A stretch of DNA of 64,000 bases from CAVVNP01 sp963800235 (GTDB lineage Bacteria > Actinomycetota > Acidimicrobiia > Acidimicrobiales > Iamiaceae), in NCBI GenBank assembly GCA_963800235.1, contig CAWDAD010000003.1:930001-994000 (forward strand), in the 5' to 3' direction. A program made the translations under genes and the position numbers. Shown here one piece after another: positions 15,317-25,070 of this stretch. The notes beneath the pieces were generated by a model. That model did not search any database, was not told where the DNA came from, and saw nothing but the letters and a program-made list of their open reading frames with translations. Positions within the stretch are counted from its first letter, which is position 1. Each line of letters starts with the position of its first letter.

Positions 15317-18073
15317 AGGTGCCACCCACGTAGGTCGAGCAGGCCTTGCCGGGCGCTCCGGGCTGGCCGGCGGTAGCCGTGTCCTGGGCGGCACCCCCGT
15401 CGCCACCCGGGTTGGCCGTCCAGTCGAAGATCACGAACAGGTTGAAGAAGGTGAACTGCTGGGTCACCGTGGCACCGCCGTTGCCTCCCTTGCCGCCGGC
15501 GCCCTTGGCGCCGCCGGGCCCGGCGGTCCCGGTGCTGCCGTGGGTGCCACCGGCGTTGGTCGGGTTGCCGGTCGTGGTGTTGCTGAAGACGGCGGCGGAC
15601 ACCCCGCCGTCACCGCCGGAGCCGCCGCCACCACCACCACCTCCGGCTCCACCGCCGGCGCCGCCGGCGTTGCCGCCCTTGCTCTGGTTCACACCCTGGC
15701 CCCCGGCGCCGCCGTAGCCGCCGTTGCCGCCGTTGCCGCCTCGACCTCCGTTGCCCGCGTTGCCCGCGGTGAGGCCACCGACCGCCCTGACGAGCGTGCT
15801 GTTGTACAGGTAGACGGCGAACGAGCTTCCGCCGGCCTTGCCGGGACCGCCGCCGGCGCCGGGCGCGCCCCCCTGGCCGCCAGAGGGGCCGGCGGCGCCG
15901 TTGGCCGCGCCGAAGCAGTACGTCCCGCCGCCCCCGCCGGCGCCGCCGCCGCCCCGGCCCGGGAAGCCGGGGTCACCCGGGTTGCCGTCGTTGCCCCGCC
16001 ACACCGGCCCCGGCGGGTTGCCCGAACCGGCGGCCGCGCCGCCGCCGCCGTTGGCGCTGGTGGTGCCCGCCGCCCTGGCCGCCGTTGCCCGGGCTCGGGG
16101 TGACGCAGTAGCCGCCGCCACCGCCGCTGCCTCCGCTGGCGGTGTACGGCGTGAAGCCGTCGGTCGGGCCGTTGCCGCCGTTCTGGCCGCCGCTCCCGGA
16201 GCTGAAGGCACCACCGCCCCCGCCACCACCACCGCCGTCGCCGTTGCCGGCTCCCGTGCCGCCGCCACCGTTGGCATCCACGTACCTCGTGCCGGTCACA
16301 CCGCCGGGAACGCAGCTCTCGGCGTACATCCCGGGCGGCACCGAGGTCGCCGGCTTCCCCCCCGACTGCCGTTGGGTGTGTTCGGCCCAACCGTCCTTGC
16401 CGAAGCACGCCACGCCGCGAGCCGGCTGGTCGGTGCCCGGCGCGCCGTTGCCGGCGTTGCGGGCAGTGACGTTCGTCTGTTCGATGAGCGATGGACGAGT
16501 TGTTGATGGCGCGGATGCCGTACACGCTCGCCTTGGTCGGATCGGTGCACGGCGAGCAGCTCACGAACGGCGAGTTCACGCTGAGCTGCCGGAAGAGCAC
16601 GTTGGTGTGGCCGTCGATGGTGACGCCGGTCCAAGGAGCGGCGGACACCCCGGTGATCTGCGACTTGCCGTTGGTCGGGTTCGACGTCGGCGGGGTGAAG
16701 CTCCCGATGGCGTTGACCGGGCGGCGCAGCCACGACGACGGGTTGAAGCCCCCGACGATGGTGACGTTGTTCGGGTAGGCCGCGCCCGACGCGGTGAAGC
16801 CGTCGTAGTTGGCGCCGGCGTTGCTCACCAGCAGCTGGGAGAGGGTCGGGTGGGCGTTGGGCGCCGGCGCGGTGCGACCCGACTGCATGACCTGCAGGCC
16901 CTTGTCGACGGTCTTCACCGGCTGGTCGTAGGTGAGGCCCGTGTTGCTGTCGCTGCCGTTGGGCGAGACGAAGACCGAGTCGTCCTTCTTCCAGTCGACC
17001 CAGATCGGGAAGCCCTTGGAGCCGCCGTAGGTCTTGGTCACGCCGTCGGCGATGAGCTGGGTCTTGACCGAGTAGTCACCACCCATGGAGAGCTGGTTCA
17101 TGTCGAGCGGCAGCTGCCACGAGGCCGACGTCGTGTTGTAGACGCCGTCGATCCAGGTCGCGGTGGAGCTGTTCGGGGTGTTGAACGGATCGGCCACGCC
17201 GGCCAGGGTCGAGCCGCTGCACGGTGAGGTCGGGCAGGCGGCGTACTTGCCGGTCACCACCTGCTGCACCTGGAACTGCACGTTCAGCGAGGTGCTGTCG
17301 TCGAGGCCCGGCGCCAGGGAGAAGTGCTGCGGCCACACCTGCTCCGTGGCGACCTTGGTGGCGTTGGCGTCGTAGTAGTCGTAGAGGACGCTGGCCCCAG
17401 GGCTCGTCGTCTTGCTCGAGCTGTAGAGCTTGCCGATCTCGAGCGGCACGCCGGCGCCGAAGACCCGACGCTGGGCGGTGATCTGGTAGACGAACCGGCC
17501 GTCGACCTTGATGCTGCAGTGCTCCTCGTCGCAGGGCTCGCGCACCGTCGGGAAGTTGGCACCCAGGGTGCCGTACACGGTGTCAGCGTGGCCACGGCCC
17601 TGGACGCCGATCTCGGGCGCCACGATCGTGTAGGTGCCGCCCGTCGCGGTGGCGGTGGGGCTGACGTCGTCGCAGCTCGACCGCACGAGCGACATCTGCT
17701 CGTCGCTGCCCACGATCCAGTACGAGACCCGGTGGATGATGGTGCTCCCGGTCGTCGGATCGACGCGGGTCGAGTTGAGGTTCACGAGCAGCGTGTCCGA
17801 CGACGAGGCGCTGGAGCCCTTGCAGGTGCGGCCGGTGGTGTTGGCTCCGGCGGCGTCCACCGAGGCCACGTCGCCGGCGAAGTAGCTGGCGACCTGCTGG
17901 CGGCTGGTGGTGGCGTTGAACTGCTGGCCGAGCTTGGTGGTCGTCTGCAGGCTGACGAAGACGGCGGCGCCGAGCGGGGTCAGGATGATGGCGAGGATGG
18001 CGAGCGCCACGATCAGCTCGACCAGCGTCATGCCGCTGTCGTCGTTGCGCAGCCGGCGGAGGATGGTCAGCAC
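15306..18073 (-). CDS. Giant minor pilin: prepilin, beta-helix-like and Gly-rich regions (frame-disrupted)
   Basis: The frame from GTG 18073 begins with a prepilin signal (SG cleaved before MTLVELIVALAILAIILTP). A pilin-like domain with several Cys pairs follows, then from about residue 370 a DUF1565/right-handed beta-helix-like segment (VFVSPNGSDSNTG and later beta repeats). The last 300 residues are extremely Gly-rich with Asn, Ala and Ser, ending CSTYVGGTCAS. Two frame changes interrupt it, near 16487 and near 16070; each is cured by removing one base, giving about 921 residues. It starts inside the end of the PilV-like gene. Likely a pilus-tip adhesin. Similar Gly/Asn-rich tails occur in PE_PGRS and autotransporter proteins, but homology is not implied. 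Confidence 0.75.
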
Positions 18074-18630
18074 GGGCCCTGGTCCGCGTTCTGGTACGCC
18101 GCCGAGTAGCGCCGAGTGCACTTGGCGTCGCGCTTCACGATCGTCAGGTACTCGGTGTCGGGTTTGGCGCTGTTCGACGATTCCACCTTCACGGTGAGCT
18201 CCTGCAGGCCGAGGTCCGGTGACGGGCAGGTCGAGCCCCAGGTGACCGAGCCCGGGGTCCCCGCCGAGGGCGGCGTGATCGCCGTGGCGTAGCGGACCTG
18301 CACGATGGTCATCGCATAGGTCTGGCCGACCGTCGTGGTGATCGGGCCGTAGGCGTTGCCCCCGCCGCTCGCGGTGGCGCACGGCCGGTACTCGTAGTTG
18401 TCCCCCGGGTTGGCGTTCACCGGCTGCTGCAGCTGCTCGACCATGTTCTGGGTGGCCAGCCCGATCTGGCTCACCGACGTCGCCCGGGTCGAGGTGTCGG
18501 TGGTCGTGAGCAGACCGGCGAGGACGCCGATGACCGCCGTGCCCAGCAGGACGACGCTGACCAGCACCTCGATGAGGGTCTCGCCCCCGTCACCCGGCCG
18601 GGTGCTGGCGCGGCGCGCCTTCGGCACCAC
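18067..18630 (-). CDS. PilV-like minor prepilin
   Basis: 187 residues. The leader ends DGG, followed by ETLIEVLVSVVLLGTAVIGVLAGLL, a class III prepilin helix with Glu at +5. The globular part has four Cys. It starts at GTG 18630, two bases after the pilC stop, and overlaps the next gene, so translation is coupled through the operon. Together with the giant pilin and the PilX-like protein it probably forms the priming tip complex. Confidence 0.8.
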   Translation of the reverse strand: MVPKARRASTRPGDGGETLIEVLVSVVLLGTAVIGVLAGLLTTTDTSTRATSVSQIGLATQNMVEQLQQPVNANPGDNYEYRPCATASGGGNAYGPITTTVGQTYAMTIVQVRYATAITPPSAGTPGSVTWGSTCPSPDLGLQELTVKVESSNSAKPDTEYLTIVKRDAKCTRRYSAAYQNADQGPC

Positions 18631-18632
18631 GA

Positions 18633-19850
18633 TCAGATCTTCTGGTTGTTGTCGTTCAGGACCCCGTACATGGCCGAGATGAGGGCGACGGCCACGAAGC
18701 CGACGATCAGGCCCATGAAGACGATGATCGCCGGCTCGAACAGGTCGGTGAGCTTCTTGAGCTTGTACTCGAGCTCACGGGCGTAGTAGTTCGCCGCCGA
18801 GTCCGCCTGCTGGTCGAGGCTGCCGGTCTCCTCGCCGACGCGCATCATCTGCACCGCCGCCGGGGGGAAGAGCTCGGTGCGGGCCAGGGGTCCGGCGACG
18901 CCGTCACCCTCGAGCATCTCGTCACGAGCTGCGGTGAGGCCCTTCTCGAACACCTTGTTGTTGGTGGACTCGATGGCCGAGTCCATCGCCTCGGGCAGGG
19001 GCACGCCCGCCCGCAGCATGGCGGCGATGATCCGGCAGAACCGCTCGATGGCCGAGTAGCGGACGATCGTGCCCATCATCGGCATGGCCAGGAACACCCG
19101 GTGGCGCGTCTCGCGCCCCCCGTCGGTGCGACCGCTCAGGACGTATCCGGCGATCAGGACGACCACGGCGATGGCGAGCACCCACCACCAGGCGCTCAGG
19201 AAGTCGCTGAAGCCGAGCAGCATGCGGGTGGGGAGCGGCAGCTTCGAGCCCAGGTCCTTGAAGAACTTCACGAACCGCGGCAGCACGAAGGCCACGAGCA
19301 CGATCACGGTGACCACGCTCATCCCCATGACCACGAGCGGGTAGGTGAGCGCCGACTTGACCTTGGAGCGGGCCTCCATGTCGCGGTCGATGTAGACCGA
19401 GAGCTGGTCGAGCACGATGTCGAGCTGGCCGGTGAGCTCGGCCGAGCGGATGATGCCGAGGTAGTAGGGCGGGAAGACCTCGGCGTGCGGGGTGAGCGCG
19501 TCGGAGAAGGGCACGCCGGCCTGCAGCTGCTCGCGGACGTCGGCGAGGATGGCGCGGAAGCGCTTGTTGTCGGTGCCCTGCTCGACCACGGCGACGGCGT
19601 CGATCAGCGGGATGCCCGTGCGGACGAACGCCGCGATCTGGCGGGAGAAGTGCATGATCTCCTGCCGCGGCACGCGCTCCGGGCTGATCTCGATGGCGGT
19701 GAACTTCTTCTTCTCGGCGATGCGCCGGATGGTGAAGCCGCGCCGGAGCAACTCGTTCTCGACCGCTGAGGCGCTCTGCGCCTCGGCGATGTCCTTGACC
19801 ACCGTGCCGTCGGCCGCAACGGCTTGGTATTTGAAGAAGGCCACGTCCAT
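18633..19850 (-). CDS. pilC: Type IV pilus inner-membrane platform protein PilC
   Basis: 405 residues with two T2SSF domains. The first contains FSRQIAAFVRTGIPLIDAVAVVEQ and the second IERFCRIIAAMLRAGVPLPEAMD, each with the characteristic AxLxxGVPL pattern. Membrane helices lie near residues 165-195, 215-235 and 370-395. PilC links the ATPase rotors to pilin subunits in the membrane. The gene sits 15 bases after pilB. Confidence 0.93.
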   Translation of the reverse strand: MDVAFFKYQAVAADGTVVKDIAEAQSASAVENELLRRGFTIRRIAEKKKFTAIEISPERVPRQEIMHFSRQIAAFVRTGIPLIDAVAVVEQGTDNKRFRAILADVREQLQAGVPFSDALTPHAEVFPPYYLGIIRSAELTGQLDIVLDQLSVYIDRDMEARSKVKSALTYPLVVMGMSVVTVIVLVAFVLPRFVKFFKDLGSKLPLPTRMLLGFSDFLSAWWWVLAIAVVVLIAGYVLSGRTDGGRETRHRVFLAMPMMGTIVRYSAIERFCRIIAAMLRAGVPLPEAMDSAIESTNNKVFEKGLTAARDEMLEGDGVAGPLARTELFPPAAVQMMRVGEETGSLDQQADSAANYYARELEYKLKKLTDLFEPAIIVFMGLIVGFVAVALISAMYGVLNDNNQKI

Positions 19851-19865
19851 CCCCCCCGGGAAGCG

Positions 19866-21719
19866 TCAGAAAATGTAGATGGTCCGCAGGACTTCGGCAA
19901 TGGTGGTCACGTCGTCGGCCACCAGGCGGACCGCCTGCTCTCGCAGCGGGACCATGCCCTCGGCGATGGCGTGCTTGCGGATGTCGTCCACCGAAGCGTT
20001 GTGCACGATCAGGTCGCGCATCTCGTCGGTGACCCGCAGGACCTCGTACACGCCGGTGCGGCCGAGGTACCCGGTGTCCGAGCAGAAGGCGCAGCCGGCG
20101 CCGTGGACGAAGGTGTCCTTGGGCTTGCCGCCCATCCGCTCGTAGAAGGAGAGGTCCTCGAGGCTCGGCTGGTACGGCTCGATGCACTCCGGGCAGATCT
20201 GACGGACGAGCCGCTGGCCGACGACGGCCAGCATCGAGGACGCCAGCAGGAACGACTCGATGCCCATGTCGAGGAAGCGGTGCAGGGCGCTGACCGCGTC
20301 GTTGGCGTGGATCGTCGAGAGGACGAAGTGGCCGGTGAGCGCGGCCTGGATGGCGATGCGCGCCGTCTCGGTGTCGCGGATCTCGCCCACCAGCACGGCG
20401 TCGGGGTCCTGGCGGAGGATGGCCCGGAGCCCGGCGGCGAAGGTGACCCCGGCCTGCTCGTTGATCGGGATCTGGTTGATGGTCGGGAACACGTACTCGA
20501 CCGGGTCCTCGACGGTCATCACGTTGATCTCGTCGTTGTTGATGGCCGCGAGGGTCGCGTAGAGCGTCGTGGTCTTGCCCGAGCCGGTCGGCCCGGCGCA
20601 CACGACCATGCCCCACGGCGAGCGGATCACCTCGGCGAACTCGGCGCCGGTGTCGGTCGGCATGCCCAGCTCGGACAGGTCGTAGAGGGCCCGCTGCTTC
20701 TCGAGCACCCGCATGACGGTCTTCTCGCCGAAGACGGTCGAGGTGGTGCTGACCCGCACGTCGAGCTCGTTGCCGTCGACGGTGAACTCGAACTGGCCGT
20801 CCTGCGGCCGGCGGCGCTCGACGATGTTCATGCCGGCGAGGATCTTGATGCGGCTGACCAGGGCCTGCGACATCGACGGCGGCAGGCTCAGCACCTCGTG
20901 GAGGGCGCCGTCGATGCGGTTGCGGATGCGCACCTGGGTGCCCATGGGCTCGATGTGGACGTCGGACGCCCGATCGCGCACGGCCTGGGAGAGCAGCCGG
21001 CTGACCACCTGCACGATGGGGGCGTTCTCGTCGACGTCACCGCCCGCCGTGGCGGGTCCGGCGTGGGTCTGGGTGGCCAGCCGGGCCTCGAAGGCCTGGA
21101 CGTACTGGTCCAGGTCGCCGACGGCCCGGTAGGCGCGGTCGAGCAGCCGCCGGAGGTCGTCGGGGGCGGCGACGGCGACCTGCACCGGCCGCTCGATGTC
21201 CTCGGTGAGCCGGTCGATGGCCTCGTCGTCGGTCGGGTCGATGATGGCGACCACGAGGGCGCCGTCCTGATCGCCGACGGGCAGCGCCCCCACCTCGCGG
21301 GCGACGGCCTCGTCGAGGGCGGCGACCGCCTCGGGCGCCGGCGACTGGTGGCGGAGGTCGACGAAGGGCAGCCCGGCCTGGGCGGCGAGGGCCTTGGCCA
21401 GCTCGCGCTCGTTGAGCATGCCGACCCCGAGGAGCATCTCGCCGATGCGCCGACCCGGGTGCTCCTCCTGCTCGACCGCGGCCTGCTCGACCTGCTCCTC
21501 GGTGCAGAGGCCCCGATCGGCCAGGATCTCGCCGAGGCGGCGGGCATCGGCCTCGACGTCGGTGTCCCCGAGGATCGGCGGCAGCGCGACCTGCGCCTCG
21601 CCGTCGCCGTCGACGCCGGCAGCCACGGCGGCCGGATCGACCACCGGCGGGACCTCCGGCGCCAGGGTGCCGGTGAGCACCAGGCCGGCGGTCGACTGCG
21701 TTCCCTTGCGCCGCAGCAT
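19866..21719 (-). CDS. pilB: Type IV pilus extension ATPase PilB
   Basis: 617 residues. An N-terminal MshEN-type domain (LGEILADRGLCTEEQVEQA; MLLGVGMLNERELAKALA) is followed by the GspE/PilB core: RASDVHIEPMG, Walker A GPTGSGKTTT with Lys382, Asp box MTVEDPVEYVF, Walker B DPDAVLVGEIRD and His box STIHANDA. A tetracysteine zinc site (CPEC and CAFC) distinguishes PilB from PilT. It drives pilus polymerisation. It is the first gene of the minus-strand pilus operon running to 14717. Confidence 0.95.
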   Translation of the reverse strand: MLRRKGTQSTAGLVLTGTLAPEVPPVVDPAAVAAGVDGDGEAQVALPPILGDTDVEADARRLGEILADRGLCTEEQVEQAAVEQEEHPGRRIGEMLLGVGMLNERELAKALAAQAGLPFVDLRHQSPAPEAVAALDEAVAREVGALPVGDQDGALVVAIIDPTDDEAIDRLTEDIERPVQVAVAAPDDLRRLLDRAYRAVGDLDQYVQAFEARLATQTHAGPATAGGDVDENAPIVQVVSRLLSQAVRDRASDVHIEPMGTQVRIRNRIDGALHEVLSLPPSMSQALVSRIKILAGMNIVERRRPQDGQFEFTVDGNELDVRVSTTSTVFGEKTVMRVLEKQRALYDLSELGMPTDTGAEFAEVIRSPWGMVVCAGPTGSGKTTTLYATLAAINNDEINVMTVEDPVEYVFPTINQIPINEQAGVTFAAGLRAILRQDPDAVLVGEIRDTETARIAIQAALTGHFVLSTIHANDAVSALHRFLDMGIESFLLASSMLAVVGQRLVRQICPECIEPYQPSLEDLSFYERMGGKPKDTFVHGAGCAFCSDTGYLGRTGVYEVLRVTDEMRDLIVHNASVDDIRKHAIAEGMVPLREQAVRLVADDVTTIAEVLRTIYIF

Positions 21720-21779
21720 CAGACGGCGGCCGCCCGGCTGACCGGTCGGACGGCGGCGCTGTGACGTGCTGGCAGCTCT

Positions 21780-21822
21780 CCGTTCGGAGAACGGTCCATC
21801 GCTTTCCCCCCACTTCGCGAAG
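21780..21822. promoter_or_regulatory. Dyads in the pilB upstream region
   Basis: CCGTTC-GGA-GAACGG (21780-21794) and the 10-base palindrome CTTCGCGAAG lie 60-105 bases upstream of pilB and about as far from the divergent acyl-CoA dehydrogenase gene. They could be binding sites for a regulator of the pilus operon. No clear -35/-10 pair was found. Confidence 0.3.
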
Positions 21823-21933
21823 GGCCGATGCTAACGGCCACCGGTACGACGCTCCATGCGGGGCGCGGACCGGGCAGGTCCGGCGCGGACCTGGCAAGCT
21901 CGCAGGGCCCCACCTTCGTCCCGGGAGGACGCC

Positions 21934-23259
21934 ATGTCGGTGACCGAACGCACCAAGGATCCCAGCGACACCAGCGACGAGCTGCAGGCGTGGCTCGACA
22001 GCAACTGGGACCCGGACCTCACCGTCGGCGAGTGGTGGGAGAAGCTCGGCCTGGCCGGCTGGTCGGCGCCGGCGCTGCCCGAGAACGCCTACGGGCGCGA
22101 CCTGTCCCGCAACGACGCCGTCGCCGCCGCCCGCCAGATCGCCAAGCACGGCGCCCTCGGCGCCCCCGGCGGGCTCGGGCTGCTGCTCGCCGCCCCGACC
22201 ATCGCCACCCACGGCACCCAGGAGCAGATCGACCTCTACGTCCGCGACATCGTCACGGGCCAGAAGGCGTGGTGCCAGCTGTTCAGCGAGCCCGGGGCGG
22301 GCTCGGACCTGGCCGGCCTGCAGACCAAGGCCATCGCCGACGGCGACGAGTGGGTCATCAACGGCCAGAAGGTCTGGACCTCCGGCGGCCAGTACGCCGA
22401 CCTCGGCATGCTCATCGCCCGCACCAACCCCGAGGCGCCGAAGCACCAGGGCATCAGCTACTTCGCCTTCGACATGCACCAGCCCGGCGTCGACATCCGG
22501 CCGCTGCGCGAGCTGACCGGTCGGGCCCTCTTCAACGAGGTGTTCATGACCGACGCCACCGTGGCCGACCGCGCCCGCATCGGCGACCTGAACAACGGGT
22601 GGGCGGTGGCCAACTCGACCCTGATGTTCGAGCGGGCCGGCCTGGGCGCGGGCGGCGGCGGCGCCGGCACCGCCGCCCTCCCCGGCACGGTGGCCGGCCA
22701 CCTCGAGCGCCGGGCCGGCGACTTCGTCGGCACCAGCCGCCGGGGCGAGGGCTCCGAGGACGACCCGGGCACCATCCTCTCGGTCACCAGCGCGGCGTCG
22801 CTGGCCGAGCTGGCCCGGTCGCTCGGTCGGGGCGACGACCCGGTGCTGCGCCAGGACCTCATGCGCCTCCACACCCTGGGCGAGATCGGCCGCTTCAACG
22901 GGCTGCGGGCCAAGGCGGCCCGGGCCGCCGGTCAGGACATCAAGGCCATCCCCAACATCGCCAAGCTCTCGATGAGCGAGATCATGCGGCTGGCCCGCGA
23001 CGTCGGCCTGCGCATCCTCGGGCCGGCCGGCACCCTGCACGCCTACGACGCGGAGCACCGCCAGGCGCTCGACGAGGCCACCGGCAACCCGTACCTCGGG
23101 CTGGTCACCGGCATGGCGCTCTTCGCCCAGGCGCCCCCGATCTACGGCGGCACCGACCAGATCCAGCGCAACATCCTGGGCGAGCGGGTCCTCGGCCTAC
23201 CCAAGGAGCCGAACCAGGACAAGACCACCCCGTTCTCCGAGCTGCCCAGGAACGGCTGA
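21934..23259 (+). CDS. Acyl-CoA dehydrogenase family protein
   Basis: 441 residues. Signature segments LFSEPGAGSDLAGLQTKA and WVINGQKVWTSGGQYAD (FAD and substrate binding) are followed by the C-terminal YGGTDQIQRNILGERVLGLP. It should introduce an alpha,beta double bond into an acyl-CoA using FAD. The stretch around residues 235-285 is unusually rich in Gly and charged residues. ATG 21934 has GGGAGGAC upstream. It is followed 44 bases later by an esterase gene, which may release its acids. Confidence 0.9.
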   Translation: MSVTERTKDPSDTSDELQAWLDSNWDPDLTVGEWWEKLGLAGWSAPALPENAYGRDLSRNDAVAAARQIAKHGALGAPGGLGLLLAAPTIATHGTQEQIDLYVRDIVTGQKAWCQLFSEPGAGSDLAGLQTKAIADGDEWVINGQKVWTSGGQYADLGMLIARTNPEAPKHQGISYFAFDMHQPGVDIRPLRELTGRALFNEVFMTDATVADRARIGDLNNGWAVANSTLMFERAGLGAGGGGAGTAALPGTVAGHLERRAGDFVGTSRRGEGSEDDPGTILSVTSAASLAELARSLGRGDDPVLRQDLMRLHTLGEIGRFNGLRAKAARAAGQDIKAIPNIAKLSMSEIMRLARDVGLRILGPAGTLHAYDAEHRQALDEATGNPYLGLVTGMALFAQAPPIYGGTDQIQRNILGERVLGLPKEPNQDKTTPFSELPRNG

Positions 23260-23303
23260 GCCGACTCGACCGACTCGTCCAGCGCAGGCGGAAGGAGACC
23301 ACC

Positions 23304-24389
23304 GTGGTGATGGCCGACCGGTCCGACGTGGCGCGCGCCTCGTGGCCCGTCGCCACCGTCGACACGCTCGGCCTGGCCGAGGCCCTGGTCAACGCCCTGG
23401 TCCGCGTGCCGTTCCGCCAGCCCTGGCGGGGCGCCTCGAGCCCCCCGGCCAACGTGGCCGCCGCCGTCACCCGCGAGGTCGTGCGCACCCTGATGGGCAA
23501 CGCCATGTCGCTGCCCATCGACGAGTTCCGGGCCGTCGAGAAGGTGCTCGACGACGTGTGCAGGGTCGTGATGCCCCCCGTCGTGGCCCGCCACGGGGTG
23601 CGCAGCGAGCGGCGCGAGCTCGGCGGGGTGCCGGGGCTCTGGTACTCGCCGCCGGGTGCCCCGACCGACGGTCCCGACGGGGGGCGGGGCGTGATCGTGT
23701 ACCTGCACGGCGGCGGCTACATCGGCACGTCGCCCACCATGTACGCCTACGCGACCGCCGCCCTCTCCCAGTCGACGGGGTGCTCGGTGTTCGTGGCCGA
23801 CTACCGGCTGGCCCCCGAGTTCCCCTTCCCCGCCGGCGTCGAGGACGCCACCGCGGTGATCTCGGCGCTGGTCGAGGACGGCACCGATCCCGACCGACTG
23901 CTGGTCGCCGGCGACTCCGGCGGCGGCGGGCTGGCCAACTCGCTGCTCCTCTCGTCCCTCTTCACCGACCTCGGCATCCGGCCGGTCGGCCTGCTGCTCT
24001 TCTCGCCCGAGGTCGACCTGCGCCTCGACGAACCGTCGGTGAACGACAACGCCCACCGCGACCTGCTGCCCTGGAACATCCCCACCTCCGCCTACCTCCA
24101 CGGCGACGACAGCGCCCTGTCGGTGGTCGACAGCGACCAGGCCGACCTGTCGGACTTCCCGCCGGTGTTCGTGGCCTGGGGCGGCGACGAGATGTTCCGC
24201 GACGCCATCCGGCGCTTCGTCACCCGCCTCGACGACCAGGGCGTCGACCACGTCGCCATCGAGGAGCCGGGCATGTTCCACGTGTTCCCGATCCTGATGC
24301 CGTGGGCCGAGGCCAGCCGGCGGGTGCACGCCGCCGCCGCCCGCTTCGTCGACGACCTGCTCGAACCGGGTCCGGAACCCGCGGCGTGA
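23304..24389 (+). CDS. HSL-family alpha/beta hydrolase (esterase)
   Basis: 361 residues. The hormone-sensitive-lipase oxyanion motif HGGGY is present, then FVADYRLAPEFPFPAGVED, the nucleophile GDSGGG, and FVAWGGDEMFRD and GMFHVFP with the catalytic Asp and His. Such enzymes cleave short or bulky esters, and several actinobacterial ones act on steroid or lipid esters. GTG 23304 is preferred because AAGGAG lies six bases upstream; ATG 23310 is the alternative. Confidence 0.88.
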   Translation: MVMADRSDVARASWPVATVDTLGLAEALVNALVRVPFRQPWRGASSPPANVAAAVTREVVRTLMGNAMSLPIDEFRAVEKVLDDVCRVVMPPVVARHGVRSERRELGGVPGLWYSPPGAPTDGPDGGRGVIVYLHGGGYIGTSPTMYAYATAALSQSTGCSVFVADYRLAPEFPFPAGVEDATAVISALVEDGTDPDRLLVAGDSGGGGLANSLLLSSLFTDLGIRPVGLLLFSPEVDLRLDEPSVNDNAHRDLLPWNIPTSAYLHGDDSALSVVDSDQADLSDFPPVFVAWGGDEMFRDAIRRFVTRLDDQGVDHVAIEEPGMFHVFPILMPWAEASRRVHAAAARFVDDLLEPGPEPAA

Positions 24390-24399
24390 CCGCCTCCGG

Positions 24400-25050
24400 T
24401 CAGCCGGCAGGGGCGTGCTCGGCCAGGTAGGCCATGCGGCGGCGGATCCCGGGGGCCAGCTCGCCCTCGGCCCGGGCCTTCTGCAGGGCGCGGCCCCACC
24501 AGTCGAGGTCGTCGAGCAGGACCTGGAGCACCGCCTCGTGCTCGACCGACACCGGATCGCCGGCCTCGTCGAAGGCGTCGGCGACCCGACCGATGAGGGC
24601 GGTGTTGCGCAACGGGGCCATGTCGGCCTCGATGGCGATGTGGGCCAGGTGCTCGACGGCCCGGGCCGCACCGACCGCGCTGTTGCTGTAGCCGACGAAG
24701 GCGACCGGCTTGTTGCGGAAGCCGAAGCTGACGAACACGTTGTCCATGGCGTTCTTCAGCACGCCGGGGACGCTGTGGTTGTACTCCGGGGTGACGATCA
24801 CGTAGGCGTCGCCGGTGGCGATGGTGGCGTTCCACCGCTTGACCACCGGGTCGGAGTAGGTGGGGTCGCGCAGGTCGCCGATCGTCTCCCGGGTCTCGGC
24901 GAACATCGGCAGCGGCCAGTCCCGCAGGTCGAGCACCTCGACGTCGAACCCGCCGTGGGACCGGGCCCGGTCGACCACCCACGGCACCACCAGGTCGGCC
25001 TGACGGCCGGCACGCGTGCTGCCCACGATCACCTGGAGCTTCAACACCAC
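24400..25050 (-). CDS. NAD(P)H-dependent FMN reductase
   Basis: 216 residues of flavodoxin-like fold. VIVGSTRAGRQADLV binds the FMN phosphate; VTPEYNHSVPGVLKNAMDN is the family signature. It converges on the esterase gene with 10 bases between stops, and is divergent from the HAD gene with only 20 bases between starts. It may supply reduced flavin to a monooxygenase; no partner is adjacent. Confidence 0.88.
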   Translation of the reverse strand: MVLKLQVIVGSTRAGRQADLVVPWVVDRARSHGGFDVEVLDLRDWPLPMFAETRETIGDLRDPTYSDPVVKRWNATIATGDAYVIVTPEYNHSVPGVLKNAMDNVFVSFGFRNKPVAFVGYSNSAVGAARAVEHLAHIAIEADMAPLRNTALIGRVADAFDEAGDPVSVEHEAVLQVLLDDLDWWGRALQKARAEGELAPGIRRRMAYLAEHAPAG

Positions 25051-25070
25051 GGCCTCCCTAGCATCGGCGG

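Noticed and set aside
15500..16300. Gly-rich repeats as a CRISPR-like or satellite array
   Set aside because: The repetition is at the codon level with irregular spacing, no conserved repeat/spacer units.
15346..16506. Proline-rich plus-strand frames opposite the giant pilin
   Set aside because: They are the complement of glycine codons (GGC/GCC) and have no ribosome site or homology.
15306..18073. PE_PGRS-family protein
   Set aside because: The glycine-rich composition is similar, but the N-terminus is a prepilin signal and there is no PE domain.
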